A DNA stretch of 64,000 nucleotides from Solirubrobacter sp963736505 (lineage in GTDB: Bacteria > Actinomycetota > Thermoleophilia > Solirubrobacterales > Solirubrobacteraceae): positions 744,001 to 808,000 of the forward strand of contig CAVTOZ010000001.1 of NCBI GenBank assembly GCA_963736505.1, in the 5' to 3' direction. Each line of letters begins with the position of its first letter. Positions within the stretch are counted from its first letter, which is position 1. Of this stretch, positions 9,101 through 17,337 are shown in pieces. The notes under the pieces were generated by a model. The model was given only the letters and a program-made list of their open reading frames with translations. It searched no databases and was not told where the DNA came from. Made by a program: the position numbers and the translations under genes.

Positions 9101-9168
9101 GGCGACCGTTGCGGGCTCTGTCCGCAGGACCGCCGGCGGTCGCTTAGAGATCGCTTCGCGGATCTCTA
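9098..9168. repeat. Double-hairpin intergenic repeat, sub-family III, copy 1
   Basis: The outer stem is GCGACCG/CGGTCGC, enclosing TGCGG-GCTCTGT-CCGCA. A second hairpin, AGAGATC-loop-GATCTCT with loop GCTTCGCG, follows. It fills the whole gap between the convergent Hcp-like and aldehyde dehydrogenase genes, from one stop codon to the other. A close copy with a few changes is at 45208-45276. Probably a bidirectional terminator that has spread as a repeat. Confidence 0.8.
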
Positions 9169-10731
9169 GAGGCGGAAGTCCGGGTCGCCGGGGAGCTCCA
9201 CCAGGTCCATCTGGGCCTTCTGGAGCTTCCCGGCGTAGTCCCAGTTCATCGACTGCCAGCGCGTGAACTGGTCGAGCACCCAGATGCCCGACTGGCGCGA
9301 GCCGTTGCCGGACTTCCCGTTGCCGCCGAACGGCAGGTGCGCCTCGGCGCCGGACGTCGAGTTGTTGACCGAGACCATGCCGGCGGTGATCCGCTCGCGG
9401 AACTTGAAGGCGTGCTCGCCGGAGCGCGTGTAGATCGCCGACGAGAGCCCGTAGCCGTGGTTGTTGGCCAGCTCCATCGCCTCGTCGAAGCTGCTGAAGC
9501 GCGCGACGCCGACGATCGGGCCGAACGTCTCGGTCGAGTACAGGTCGTCCTCGAGCGTCACGCCGACGACGAGCGACGGGTGGTAGAAGAGCCCGGCCGC
9601 CGGGTCGCCGACGAAGCCCTGGCGCGGGTTGTACGCGTCGATGCGCCCGCGCGCGCTCGAGCCGTAGACGGTGTGGTGGCCCTGGATCAGCGTCAGCCAC
9701 TGCTCGAAGCGCTCCGCGAAGCGCTCGTGGATCATCGGGCCGTAGAGCACGTCCTGCGTCGGGTCGCCGATCGGCGACGTGCGCAGCCGCTCGTCGAGCT
9801 GGCGCACGAACTCGTCGTGGACCGAGTCGTGCACGATCGCGGTGCCGAGCGACGTGCAGCGCTGGCCCGCGGTGCCGAAGCCCCCGAACAGCGCGCCTTC
9901 GACGGCGAGCGCGACGTCGGCGTCGTCCATCACGACCATCGGGTTCTTGCCGCCGAGCTCCAGGCATGCCGACTGCAGGTGGCGGCCGGTCAGCTCGCCG
10001 ATCTTCGAGCCGACGGCGCTGGAGCCGGTGAAGCCGACCTTGTCGACGAGGCCCTCCGCGAGCGACTGCTCGAGCCCCTTGAACGTCTCCTCGCCGCTCG
10101 CCTGCACGAGGTTGAGCACGCCGCCGGGGACGCCGCCGGCGAGGAACAGCTTGGCCAGCGCGTCGCCGAGCGCGGCGCTGTACTCGGCCGGCTTCCACAC
10201 GACGGCGTTGCCGCACAGGATCGCCGGCACGAGGTACCACGCGGGCACCGCAACGGGGAAGTTGCCGGCGGTGATGATCGCCGCGACGCCGACCGGGTTG
10301 CGGAACGTGAAGAGCTGCTTGTTCGGCATCTCCGACGGGACCGTCTGCCCGTACAGGCGCCGGCCCTCGCCGATGAAGAAGTCGCAGGTGTCGATGATCT
10401 CCTGCACCTCGCCGAGCGACTCGGCGTACGGCTTGCCGACCTCCTGCGTCACCAGGCGCGACAGCGCCTCCTTGTTGGCCTCCACGAGCCGCCCGACCTG
10501 CGCGATCACGCGCCCGCGGGCAGGAGCGGGGACCTTCGCCCAGTCCTTCTGCGCGGCCCGCGCCGCGCGCGCGGCGTCGACGAACGTGGACGCGTCGCCC
10601 AGCGCGATCTCCGCCACCACCTCGTCGGTCCGGGCGGGGTTGGTGGACGTCAGCGTGCCGCCCGGGGCCTCGCGCCGGACGTCGCCGCCGATGATCGAGC
10701 CGAGCGTGGTGCCAGAGGCGATGGTGGACAT
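9166..10731 (-). CDS. NAD(P)-dependent aldehyde dehydrogenase (ALDH7-like)
   Basis: This 521-residue protein carries the full ALDH set: AGNFPVAVPAWYLVPA (catalytic Asn157), WKPAEYS (Lys180), GFTGSSAVG, ELGGKNPMVV (Glu258) and GTAGQRCTS (nucleophile Cys292). The wording FGTAGQRCTS and the C-terminal HLPFGGNGKSGNG resemble the ALDH7/aminoadipate-semialdehyde group more than classical betaine aldehyde dehydrogenases, but the substrate is not certain. It is a monocistronic minus-strand gene with a 213-bp upstream gap rich in inverted repeats. Confidence 0.95.
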   Translation of the reverse strand: MSTIASGTTLGSIIGGDVRREAPGGTLTSTNPARTDEVVAEIALGDASTFVDAARAARAAQKDWAKVPAPARGRVIAQVGRLVEANKEALSRLVTQEVGKPYAESLGEVQEIIDTCDFFIGEGRRLYGQTVPSEMPNKQLFTFRNPVGVAAIITAGNFPVAVPAWYLVPAILCGNAVVWKPAEYSAALGDALAKLFLAGGVPGGVLNLVQASGEETFKGLEQSLAEGLVDKVGFTGSSAVGSKIGELTGRHLQSACLELGGKNPMVVMDDADVALAVEGALFGGFGTAGQRCTSLGTAIVHDSVHDEFVRQLDERLRTSPIGDPTQDVLYGPMIHERFAERFEQWLTLIQGHHTVYGSSARGRIDAYNPRQGFVGDPAAGLFYHPSLVVGVTLEDDLYSTETFGPIVGVARFSSFDEAMELANNHGYGLSSAIYTRSGEHAFKFRERITAGMVSVNNSTSGAEAHLPFGGNGKSGNGSRQSGIWVLDQFTRWQSMNWDYAGKLQKAQMDLVELPGDPDFRL

Positions 10732-10944
10732 GGCGTGTGAGGCTAGTACGCGCGGTCGTGGGTACCGCGTATCGCCGGCGAATGCACGGGTCGTCGCTGC
10801 CGGCTGCGGCAGTCGCTCGCATACTGGTGGTACGTGTGCGACTGCCGCGGCCCGGCAGCGGCGAGAGCCAGGTGGCGAGCCCCTAGGGCGAGACAGATGG
10901 CGGTCCGGGCCCGCCGGAATGCGTGGTATCCGCGGCCGCGCGTA
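10732..10944. other. 213-bp non-coding gap with inverted repeats
   Basis: This gap between the aldehyde dehydrogenase start and the amidohydrolase stop holds a perfect 11-bp inverted repeat, GCGGCAGTCGC (10806-10816) and GCGACTGCCGC (10838-10848), with a 21-bp spacer. It also holds a core copy of the palindromic repeat family (10876-10892). It may serve as amidohydrolase terminator plus aldehyde dehydrogenase promoter region. No protein is supported. Confidence 0.6.
10876..10892. repeat. Core palindrome CGAGCCC-CTA-GGGCGAG
   Basis: This 17-nt sequence has the pattern CGAGSCC-NNN-GGSCGAG also found at 37924, 47250, 49536, 61904 and 62908. The 4-bp GC stem is bordered by GA on both sides. The AATCGCCC head hairpin of the longer copies is absent here. 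Confidence 0.6.
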
Positions 10945-12342
10945 CTAGTACCCCTGGTACGTCCAGCGTCCTTCGTGGATCGTCCCGATCACCTGCGCGC
11001 CCGCGAGATCGGCGTGCGGGTCGCGGTCGAGGATCGTGAGGTCGGCGGCGGCGCCGGGCGCGAGCCGGCCGTGGGTGGCCTCGCGGCCCTCGAGCCAGGC
11101 GGGGACCTCGGTCCATGCGCGCAGCGCGGTGTCGAGGTCGAGCGCCTCGTTCGAGCCGCGCAGGACCGCGGCGCGGATCCCGTCGAGCGGGTCGAGCGCC
11201 TCAACCGGCGCGTCGGAGCCTCCCGCCAGACGGGCTCCGGCGCGGTGGAGCGAGCCGTAGGCGTACGCATGGCCGAGCCGGTCGGGCCACAGGCGCGCGG
11301 CGATCGCGCGGTCGCTGATCGCCATCGCGGGCTGGATCGAGGCCGTGATGCCCAGCGCGGCGAAGCGCGGCTGGTCGTCCGGGTGCACGCACTGCGCGTG
11401 CTCGATCCGCTGGCGCAGGCCGCGCCACGCGTCGCGCGTGGCCTCGAACGCGTCGAGCGCGTCGCGCGCGGCCTGGTCGCCGATCGCGTGCACGGCGACG
11501 GGGCGGGAGAGCGCGGCGGCGGCGCGCACGATCCGCGCGAAGTCGTCCCTGCTCGTGACCTCCACGCCGCCACCGCCGATCAGGCGTGCGGTGCGCGAGC
11601 CGAGCGTGCCGTCCATGAACGCCTTCACGTAGCCGGCGCCGGGAGCGTCCATGTGCGTGGCGGGAGTCGAGTGCCAGATCCGGATCGGGAGCTCTTGGAG
11701 CGTGCGGAGCTCCGCCACGACCTCGATGCACCCGAGCATCCCGTCCTTGTCGTGCACCGCGGTCACGCCGCGGCGCGACGCCTCCGGAAGCGCCGCCCGC
11801 AGCGCGTCCAGCTGCTCGGCGCGGGTGGGCAGCGCGTAGCGGTCGCGGAACGCCCATGCCGCCTCCTCGCGCAGCACGCCGGTCGGGCGCCCGTCGGCGT
11901 CGCGCTCGACCACGCCGCCGGGGACGTCGAGCTCGCCGTCCGCCAGCGCGAGCGCGGCGGAGTTGACCCACAGCGAGTGCCAGTCGTGCGCGAGCAGCGA
12001 GACCGGCACGTCGCCGGAGACGGCGTCGAGCTGCTGGCGCGTGAGGGTGCGATCGGCTTCGGGCCAGTCCTCGGCGGACCAGCCGTAGCCGCGGATGAAG
12101 GGGGCGTCGGCGTCTCGGACGCGTTGCAGGACCGCGTCGCGCGAGAGGCCGCCGAGCGGCAGCTCGCGCAGGGAGGAGGACCAGCTGAGGAGGTGGACGT
12201 GGGCGTCGGTGAAGCCGGGGAGGATGATCGCGCCCTTCGGGAGCGGCTCGCCGTTCGCGCCGTCGAGCGCGGTGATCGTCTCGCCTTCGATCGAGATCCC
12301 GGTCGCCTCGGGATGGTTCAGGATCTTGCCGCGCAGGATCAT
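10945..12342 (-). CDS. Amidohydrolase family protein (YtcJ-like)
   Basis: This 465-residue protein has a metal-dependent amidohydrolase fold. The metal-site motif GFTDAHVHL is near residue 43, followed by the YtcJ-type insertion (FIRGYGWSAEDWPEADRTLTR). Further markers are VAVHAIGDQA, QRIEHAQ, LAGGSDAPVEALDPL and GRLAPGAAADLTILD. The domain usually hydrolyses amides or imides with one or two metal ions in the cytoplasm; the substrate is unknown. It is transcribed away from a large palindromic element that begins 34 bp upstream of its ATG. Confidence 0.92.
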   Translation of the reverse strand: MILRGKILNHPEATGISIEGETITALDGANGEPLPKGAIILPGFTDAHVHLLSWSSSLRELPLGGLSRDAVLQRVRDADAPFIRGYGWSAEDWPEADRTLTRQQLDAVSGDVPVSLLAHDWHSLWVNSAALALADGELDVPGGVVERDADGRPTGVLREEAAWAFRDRYALPTRAEQLDALRAALPEASRRGVTAVHDKDGMLGCIEVVAELRTLQELPIRIWHSTPATHMDAPGAGYVKAFMDGTLGSRTARLIGGGGVEVTSRDDFARIVRAAAALSRPVAVHAIGDQAARDALDAFEATRDAWRGLRQRIEHAQCVHPDDQPRFAALGITASIQPAMAISDRAIAARLWPDRLGHAYAYGSLHRAGARLAGGSDAPVEALDPLDGIRAAVLRGSNEALDLDTALRAWTEVPAWLEGREATHGRLAPGAAADLTILDRDPHADLAGAQVIGTIHEGRWTYQGY

Positions 12343-12376
12343 CGGCCGCGGATCGTATTGCCGGGACGAACAACTT

Positions 12377-12576
12377 CGCGGTAAGGGGGTGGGTCCGATC
12401 GTGGTCGATCATCCGCGTACGGCTGCCGCGCGCGAACGATCACCATCGCCCATCCGGGTCGGGGGGTGTGTGACGTTTGCGTCCACTGGGCGAACAAATG
12501 TCACACACCCCCTCCAGGCGATGATCGATTTACATCGACTGTAAGGTTTCAGGGGAAACCCACTCCCTTACCTGCG
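12377..12576. mobile_element. MITE-like palindromic element (about 200 bp, non-coding)
   Basis: The ends are imperfect terminal inverted repeats: CGCGGTAAGGGGGTGGGT (12377-12394) and the complement of 12558-12576, with one bulge and one G-T pair. Inside are TCGATCATC (12405-12413) with GATGATCGA (12520-12528) and a strong central hairpin (12462-12479 with 12495-12512, 18 bp including one G-U pair, 15-nt loop). A small GTTTC/GAAAC hairpin lies near 12546. There is no ORF. The size and concentric inverted repeats fit a miniature inverted-repeat element or a structured RNA; target-site duplications were not identified. Confidence 0.5.
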
Positions 12577-12617
12577 CAGTTCACTTGAGCCCAGCTGCGG
12601 CCGGCGGAGACCGCCAC

Positions 12618-13143
12618 TCAAGCCCACCCACCACAGCGACCTGATCGACGCCCCGAGGCGAGCGAGTACCGGATCACCCAGCCGTTCGGGCTCACCGCCT
12701 CCGACCAGTTCGAGTACGCCCAGTACAACCGCGACCCGCGCAGCACCGGCGAGATGTGCGTGCGCGCGTTCTCCTCGCCGAACCCGCCGCGCGCGAGCCG
12801 TCGCGGCGCACCGCCGCCCGCCGGCTTGAAGTACATCGCCGTCCCGTACCCCGGCCCGTCGTAGACCGAGTACGCCAGCCCGCGCGACGACACCGCCGTA
12901 GGAGCACCGTCTGCCCGGACCGATCCCCGCGCGCGTACGCGAGCACGCCGCGGTCGAGCGACGGCGACCGCCCGCTCACGCCCAAGGCCCGCTCGCGCTT
13001 GCGGGCCACGTCGTACGCGTACAGCCTGCAACCGCGGTCCACGGGCGCGTGATCCCACGATCTCGCGCGGCGACACGCACTCCGTCCATGTGATCGAGCA
13101 CCGTAGGGGCGAGCAGGAGCGCGGCGGCGAGGAGCAACGTCAT
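12618..13143 (-). pseudogene. Decayed secreted beta-propeller-like gene
   Basis: An ATG at 13143 opens a signal peptide (MTLLLAAALLLAPTVL) whose frame soon stops. Protein-like sequence then continues in a second frame (VSPREIVGS), a third (VDRGCRLYAYDVARKRERAL to GDRSGQTVLL), and again the second (AVSSRGLAYSVYDGPGYGT to WVIRYSLASG). At least three frameshifts are therefore needed to read one TolB/WD40-like product. The total is short and the reading frames are broken, so it is a remnant and not a working gene. It lies beside the MITE-like element, which may mark a disrupted locus. Confidence 0.7.
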
Positions 13144-13182
13144 GCGACCAGACTGCGCCCGCGGTCGCGAATGCCCGAGCCC

Positions 13183-13845
13183 CTAGGTCTGAGCCGCGCT
13201 CCACCCTGTCAGCAGACGGTCCACCGCGGCCGGCAGCTCCGCCGGCGACGCCACGTACACGTCCGCCGGGGCGAGCTCCTGCGCGTCGCCGATCCCCCAC
13301 GCCACGGCGATCACCGGGATGCCGTTCGCGCGCGCGCCCTCGATGTCGTGCACGCGGTCGCCGATCATCACCGCGGGCGGGCCGCCGACGTGCTGGAGCG
13401 CGCGCCGCACGGTCTCCGCCTTGAGCTCCATCTGCGCGTCGAGCTCCGGGCCGGCGACGTAGGCGAAGCGCGCCAGCAGCCCGAGCGCCTCGAGGATCGG
13501 CACGGCGTACGGCCGCGGCTTGGACGTCGCGACGGCGAGGACATGCCCCGAGACCGCGTCGAGCGCGTCCTCGATCCCGGGCGCGAGCACCGTGTCCGAG
13601 AGCGACGCGACGGCGTAGCGCGAGCGGTAGGCCGCGACCAGCGCCGCGACCTCGGGCGAGTCGAGCGGCAGACCCAGCAGATCCGCGTAGGCGCCGAAGA
13701 TCGGCGGGCCGATGTAGCGGTACAGATCCGCGAGCGGGCGCGCCTCGTAGCCGCAGGCCACCAGCGCGTGGTTCATGCTGCCGGCGATCGCGGCGCGCGA
13801 GTCGACGAGCACGCCGTCGAGGTCGAACAGGACGGCGGCCGCCAC
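13183..13845 (-). CDS. HAD-superfamily phosphatase (phosphoglycolate phosphatase-like)
   Basis: This 220-residue protein shows HAD motif I (VLFDLDGVLVDS, nucleophile near residue 8), motif II (VATSKPRPYA), and motifs III/IV (MIGDRVHDIEGARANGI). The cap is the small alpha-helical type seen in Gph/PGMB enzymes. GTG start at 13845 shares a base with the stop of the upstream isomerase gene (TAGTG). It is the last gene of the ugd - nucleotidyltransferase - SIS isomerase operon, so a sugar-phosphate substrate for surface polysaccharide is plausible. The family alone would allow phosphoglycolate. Confidence 0.9.
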   Translation of the reverse strand: MAAAVLFDLDGVLVDSRAAIAGSMNHALVACGYEARPLADLYRYIGPPIFGAYADLLGLPLDSPEVAALVAAYRSRYAVASLSDTVLAPGIEDALDAVSGHVLAVATSKPRPYAVPILEALGLLARFAYVAGPELDAQMELKAETVRRALQHVGGPPAVMIGDRVHDIEGARANGIPVIAVAWGIGDAQELAPADVYVASPAELPAAVDRLLTGWSAAQT

Positions 13846-14888
13846 TAGCGGCGCGCCAGCTCGGCCTTGAGCGAGTCGAGCGGCTCGATCGAGACCGGGT
13901 CCTGCCCGCGCAGGACCGCCAGGTAGATCGACACCAGGTCGCCGAGCAGCACGAGCGAGATCAGCCGCTCGAGCCGCGTCTCGCCGCGCGCGCCGACCTG
14001 CAGCACGACGTCGCCGCCGACCTCGACGATCCCCGCGGTCAGCTCCGTGCGCAGCCGGTTGCGCGGGTGCGCGCCCGGGTCGTCGAGCAGGACGAAGCCG
14101 AAGCGCCCGAGCTCGCGCGCCGCCTCCCAGCCCACGATCTCGTTGTGGCCCGCCTCCGGGAGCACGAAGGAGAACGCCGGCAGCGAGCTGTTCTCGTTGA
14201 TCTGGCACTTCCAGCGGTACGCGGCGGCGGCGGCCAGCTCGGCGCCGCCGATCACCGGGATCGTCCCGTGCAGCTCGCGCGCGATCATCTTCGCCTCGCC
14301 GTCCTCGGGCCCATCCGGGCCCCACTCGGCGGCGAGCGTCTCGGCCAGCGCGGCGGCGGCCTCGATCTCGCCGTGCAGCGACGGCGCGGCGCCCGCCAAG
14401 GCCGCCGCCTCGAGTGCGGAGACCAGCGCGTACCCGACCGCGGCGCGCGGCTGGAAGCCGCCCGGGATCGGGATCACCGGCACGTGCTGGTGGCGCGCGC
14501 GCTCGACCAGCTCGCCGCCCGTGCTCGCGACGATCAGCGGAGCGCCGCGCTCGACGGCGTCGTCGTAGCACGACAGCGTCTCCTCGGTGTTGCCCGAGTA
14601 GCTCGAGCACAGCACGAGCGTCTGCGGCCCGGCCCAGCCCGGCAGCGCGTAGCCGTCGGCGATCGCCATCGGGCGCGTCAGGCGCGGGCCGAGCGCGCCG
14701 AGCGCGAGCCGGCCGCCGGTCGCCGAGCCGCCCATCCCGGCCACGATCACCCCGCCGGTCGCGTCGACCGGCTCCGCGCCGGAGGACTCCACGCGCCACA
14801 GCGCATCGCGCAGGTGCGTCGCGAGGTCCAGCACCTCGGCGATCTGCGACGTGCTGTCGACGGCCGCCACGGAGGCGCGATCGAGCAT
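13845..14888 (-). CDS. SIS-domain sugar isomerase (bifunctional phosphoglucose/phosphomannose isomerase type)
   Basis: This 347-residue protein has two SIS domains. IVAGMGGSATGGRLALGAL and TLVLCSSYSGNTEETLSCYDDA carry the phosphate-binding serines, and the C-terminal half has a C-terminal PGI/PMI signature (KCQINENSSLPAFSFVLPE, AGHNEIVGWE). The length and motifs match archaeal and actinobacterial PGI/PMI enzymes interconverting fructose-6-P, glucose-6-P and mannose-6-P. It overlaps its neighbours by one base on each side, indicating tight coupling to the nucleotidyltransferase and phosphatase. Confidence 0.9.
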   Translation of the reverse strand: MLDRASVAAVDSTSQIAEVLDLATHLRDALWRVESSGAEPVDATGGVIVAGMGGSATGGRLALGALGPRLTRPMAIADGYALPGWAGPQTLVLCSSYSGNTEETLSCYDDAVERGAPLIVASTGGELVERARHQHVPVIPIPGGFQPRAAVGYALVSALEAAALAGAAPSLHGEIEAAAALAETLAAEWGPDGPEDGEAKMIARELHGTIPVIGGAELAAAAAYRWKCQINENSSLPAFSFVLPEAGHNEIVGWEAARELGRFGFVLLDDPGAHPRNRLRTELTAGIVEVGGDVVLQVGARGETRLERLISLVLLGDLVSIYLAVLRGQDPVSIEPLDSLKAELARR

Positions 14889-15988
14889 CAGAACAGCAGC
14901 GCGTTGTCGGGGAGCGAGACGCCTGGGAACACGCGCGCGCCGTTGGAGACGACGTTGCCGGCGCCGATCGTGACGCCTTCGCCGAGCACGCTCATGCCGT
15001 CGATCACGCAGTGGTCGCCGATCCGCACCCCGCCGGCGACGATGCAGCCGCGCAGCGTGCAGTTCGCGCCGATCTCGGCCCCGCGCATCACGACCGAGCC
15101 CTCGATCGTGGTGTTCTCGCCGACGCTGACGCCGTGCTCGAGCACCGCGCGGCCGCCGATGCGAGCGCCCTCGGCGATCCGGCAGCCGCTCTCGACCAGC
15201 GCCGACGGGACGATCCGCCCCTCGCACTCGACGCCCTGCTCGACGCACAGGTAGCTCGTGCCCATGCGCTCGGCGACCTGCGTCCCGACCGAGCCTTCGA
15301 GGATGTCGAACGTGCCCTGCAGGTAGCGCTCGGGCGTGCCGATGTCGAGCCAGTAGCCGCGCGAGACGCAGCCGTAGAGCCCGTTGCCGACCAGGCGCGG
15401 GAAGACGTCGCGCTCGATCGAGGCCGGCTCGCCCGCCTCGAGCATGTCGAGCACCGAGCGCTCGAGCACGTAGACGCCGGCGGAGATGTTCTTGGTGTCG
15501 ATCTGGTCCGGCGCCGGCTTCTCGACGAACTCGGTCACCGCGCCGTCGGCCGCGAGCCGCACGAGCCCGTACGGCGTCGGGTCCTCGACCGGCGTCAGCG
15601 CCAGCGTCGCCTGCGCGCCCGTCCGCACGTGCTGCTCGATCTGCGCGCTGACGTCGAGGTCGGTCAGCGTGTCGCCGTTGAGCATCAGGAAGCGCTCGTC
15701 GAGCAGCGACTCGGCGAACTTCAGCGCGCCGCCGGTCCCGAGCGGGCGCGGCTCCTCGACGTAGCGCAGGCGGACGCCGAAGGCCTCGCCGTCGCCGAGC
15801 ACGTTGCGGACGCCCGACGCGAGATGCCCGCACGACATCACGACGTCGTCGACGCCGTGGTCGCGCAGCCAGTCGATCATGAACGCGATGAACGGCCGGT
15901 CCACGAGCGGGACGACCGGCTTGGGCACCGTCGAGGTCAGCGGCCGCAGCCGCGTGCCCTCGCCGCCCGCCAGGATCAGCGCCTGCAT
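14888..15988 (-). CDS. Sugar-1-phosphate nucleotidyltransferase with left-handed beta-helix domain (GMPP-like)
   Basis: This 366-residue protein has an N-terminal Rossmann nucleotidyltransferase domain with the signature LILAGGEGTRLRPLT and PKPVVPLVDRPF, then GTGGAL and LNGDTL. From about residue 245 the C-terminal half is hexapeptide repeats (for example IGGRAVLEHGVSVGENTTI), forming a left-handed beta helix. The layout matches mannose-1-P guanylyltransferase/glucose-1-P transferases that lack acetyltransferase activity. It lies between ugd and the PGI/PMI-like isomerase, supplying an NDP-sugar for polysaccharide synthesis. The exact nucleotide and sugar are not fixed by sequence. Confidence 0.92.
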   Translation of the reverse strand: MQALILAGGEGTRLRPLTSTVPKPVVPLVDRPFIAFMIDWLRDHGVDDVVMSCGHLASGVRNVLGDGEAFGVRLRYVEEPRPLGTGGALKFAESLLDERFLMLNGDTLTDLDVSAQIEQHVRTGAQATLALTPVEDPTPYGLVRLAADGAVTEFVEKPAPDQIDTKNISAGVYVLERSVLDMLEAGEPASIERDVFPRLVGNGLYGCVSRGYWLDIGTPERYLQGTFDILEGSVGTQVAERMGTSYLCVEQGVECEGRIVPSALVESGCRIAEGARIGGRAVLEHGVSVGENTTIEGSVVMRGAEIGANCTLRGCIVAGGVRIGDHCVIDGMSVLGEGVTIGAGNVVSNGARVFPGVSLPDNALLF

Positions 15989-17295
15989 CAGGCCTCGACG
16001 GGGCGGCTCGCGCGCCCGATGCCCTCGTAGACGAGCCCGGCCGCGCGGACGCGATCGGGATCGAGGAAGTTGCGCCCGTCGACCAGCAGGTTGCCGCGCA
16101 TCGCGCTCGCCAGCTCGGCCAGGTCCAGCTCGGCGAACTCCGGCCACTCGGTCACCAGCACCAGGGCGTCGGCGCCGGCGGCGACCGCGGCGGCGGACGG
16201 CTTGAAGTCCACGCCGCGCGGGATCAGCTTGCGCGCCTCCTCCTCGGCCACCGGGTCGTACGCGCGCACGTTGGCCCCGAGCCCGTTCAGGCGCGAGGAC
16301 AGCACGAGCGAGGAGGCCTCGCGCATGTCGTCGGTGTTCGGCTTGAAGGCGAGCCCGAGCAGGCCGACCTCCTTGCCGACGAGCGAGCCGAGGTGGCGCT
16401 CGAGCTTGGCCAGCACGCGCCGCTTCTGCAGCTCGTTGACCTCGATCACCGAGTTGAGCAGCTGGAAGTGGTAGCCCGAGTTGCCCGCCAGCTGCTTGAG
16501 CGCGGTCACGTCCTTCGGGAAGCACGAGCCGCCGAAGCCGATGCCGGCCTGCAGGAACTTCGGCCCGATCCGGTTGTCGAGCCCCATCCCGCGGGCGACC
16601 TCGACCACGTCGGCGCCGGTCTCCTCGCAGACGTTGGCGATCTCGTTGATGAACGAGATCTTCGTCGCCAGGAACGCGTTGGAGGCGAGCTTGACCATCT
16701 CGGCGCTGCGGATGTCGGTGCGCACGAGCGGCGCGTCCAGCGGCGCGTACAGCTCGGCCACGGCGTCGCCCGCCCAGTCGCCGTCGTCGCCCACGACGAC
16801 CCGGTCGGGCTCGAGGAAGTCGGCGATCGCCGAGCCCTCCTTGAGGAACTCCGGGCACGAGACGTAGCGGAACCCCTTGCCCTGCTCGGCGAAGACGCGC
16901 TTGATCGTCTCGCCCGTGCCGACCGGCACGGTCGACTTCATCACCAGCGCGTGGCGGTCGGACGCCGGCATCGCGTCGACGACGGCATGCACGGCGGACA
17001 AGTCGGCGTCGCCGGAGTAGGTCGGCGGCGTGCCGACGGCGACGAACAGCAGGCGCGCGTGCTCGAGCGCGTCGGCGAGGTCCGTGGAGAAGTGCATGCG
17101 GTCGCGATGGCGGGCGACCAGCTCCTCCAGGCCCGGCTCCCAGATCGGCATCCGGCCCTGCTTGAGGCCTTCGATCTTCTCGGCGTCGATGTCGATGCAG
17201 AAGACCTCGTTGCCGAGCTCCGCGAAGCCCGCCGCGGTCACCAGGCCGACGTAGCCCGTCCCGATCACGCCGATCGGTTCTCGATTCGAGTTCAT
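15988..17295 (-). CDS. ugd: UDP-glucose 6-dehydrogenase
   Basis: This 435-residue enzyme oxidises UDP-glucose to UDP-glucuronate using two NAD+. It shows GVIGTGYVGLVTAAGFAELG at the N-terminus, FVAVGTPP, STVPVGTG, PEFLKEGSAI, the central KLASNAFLATKISFINEI, and the nucleophile motif GIGFGGSCFPKD. First gene of the four-gene polysaccharide-precursor operon. Its ATG is 42 bp from the divergent RTX-like gene. In this lineage glucuronate usually feeds capsule or wall polymers, which fits the nearby LCP ligase. Confidence 0.97.
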   Translation of the reverse strand: MNSNREPIGVIGTGYVGLVTAAGFAELGNEVFCIDIDAEKIEGLKQGRMPIWEPGLEELVARHRDRMHFSTDLADALEHARLLFVAVGTPPTYSGDADLSAVHAVVDAMPASDRHALVMKSTVPVGTGETIKRVFAEQGKGFRYVSCPEFLKEGSAIADFLEPDRVVVGDDGDWAGDAVAELYAPLDAPLVRTDIRSAEMVKLASNAFLATKISFINEIANVCEETGADVVEVARGMGLDNRIGPKFLQAGIGFGGSCFPKDVTALKQLAGNSGYHFQLLNSVIEVNELQKRRVLAKLERHLGSLVGKEVGLLGLAFKPNTDDMREASSLVLSSRLNGLGANVRAYDPVAEEEARKLIPRGVDFKPSAAAVAAGADALVLVTEWPEFAELDLAELASAMRGNLLVDGRNFLDPDRVRAAGLVYEGIGRASRPVEA

Positions 17296-17337
17296 GAAGG
17301 CGGTTCAGGTTACTGCGGGGGCGCCGATCACCCGAGC

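Noticed and set aside
5276..10822. A very long minus-strand open frame (over 1800 codons)
   Set aside because: It runs antisense to well-supported genes, is dominated by Arg/Ala/Gly and has no domain. Long antisense frames are expected at this GC content.
12692..13300. An intact 202-residue minus-strand gene
   Set aside because: Only part of this frame is protein-like. The similarity moves between three frames, so a pseudogene fits better.
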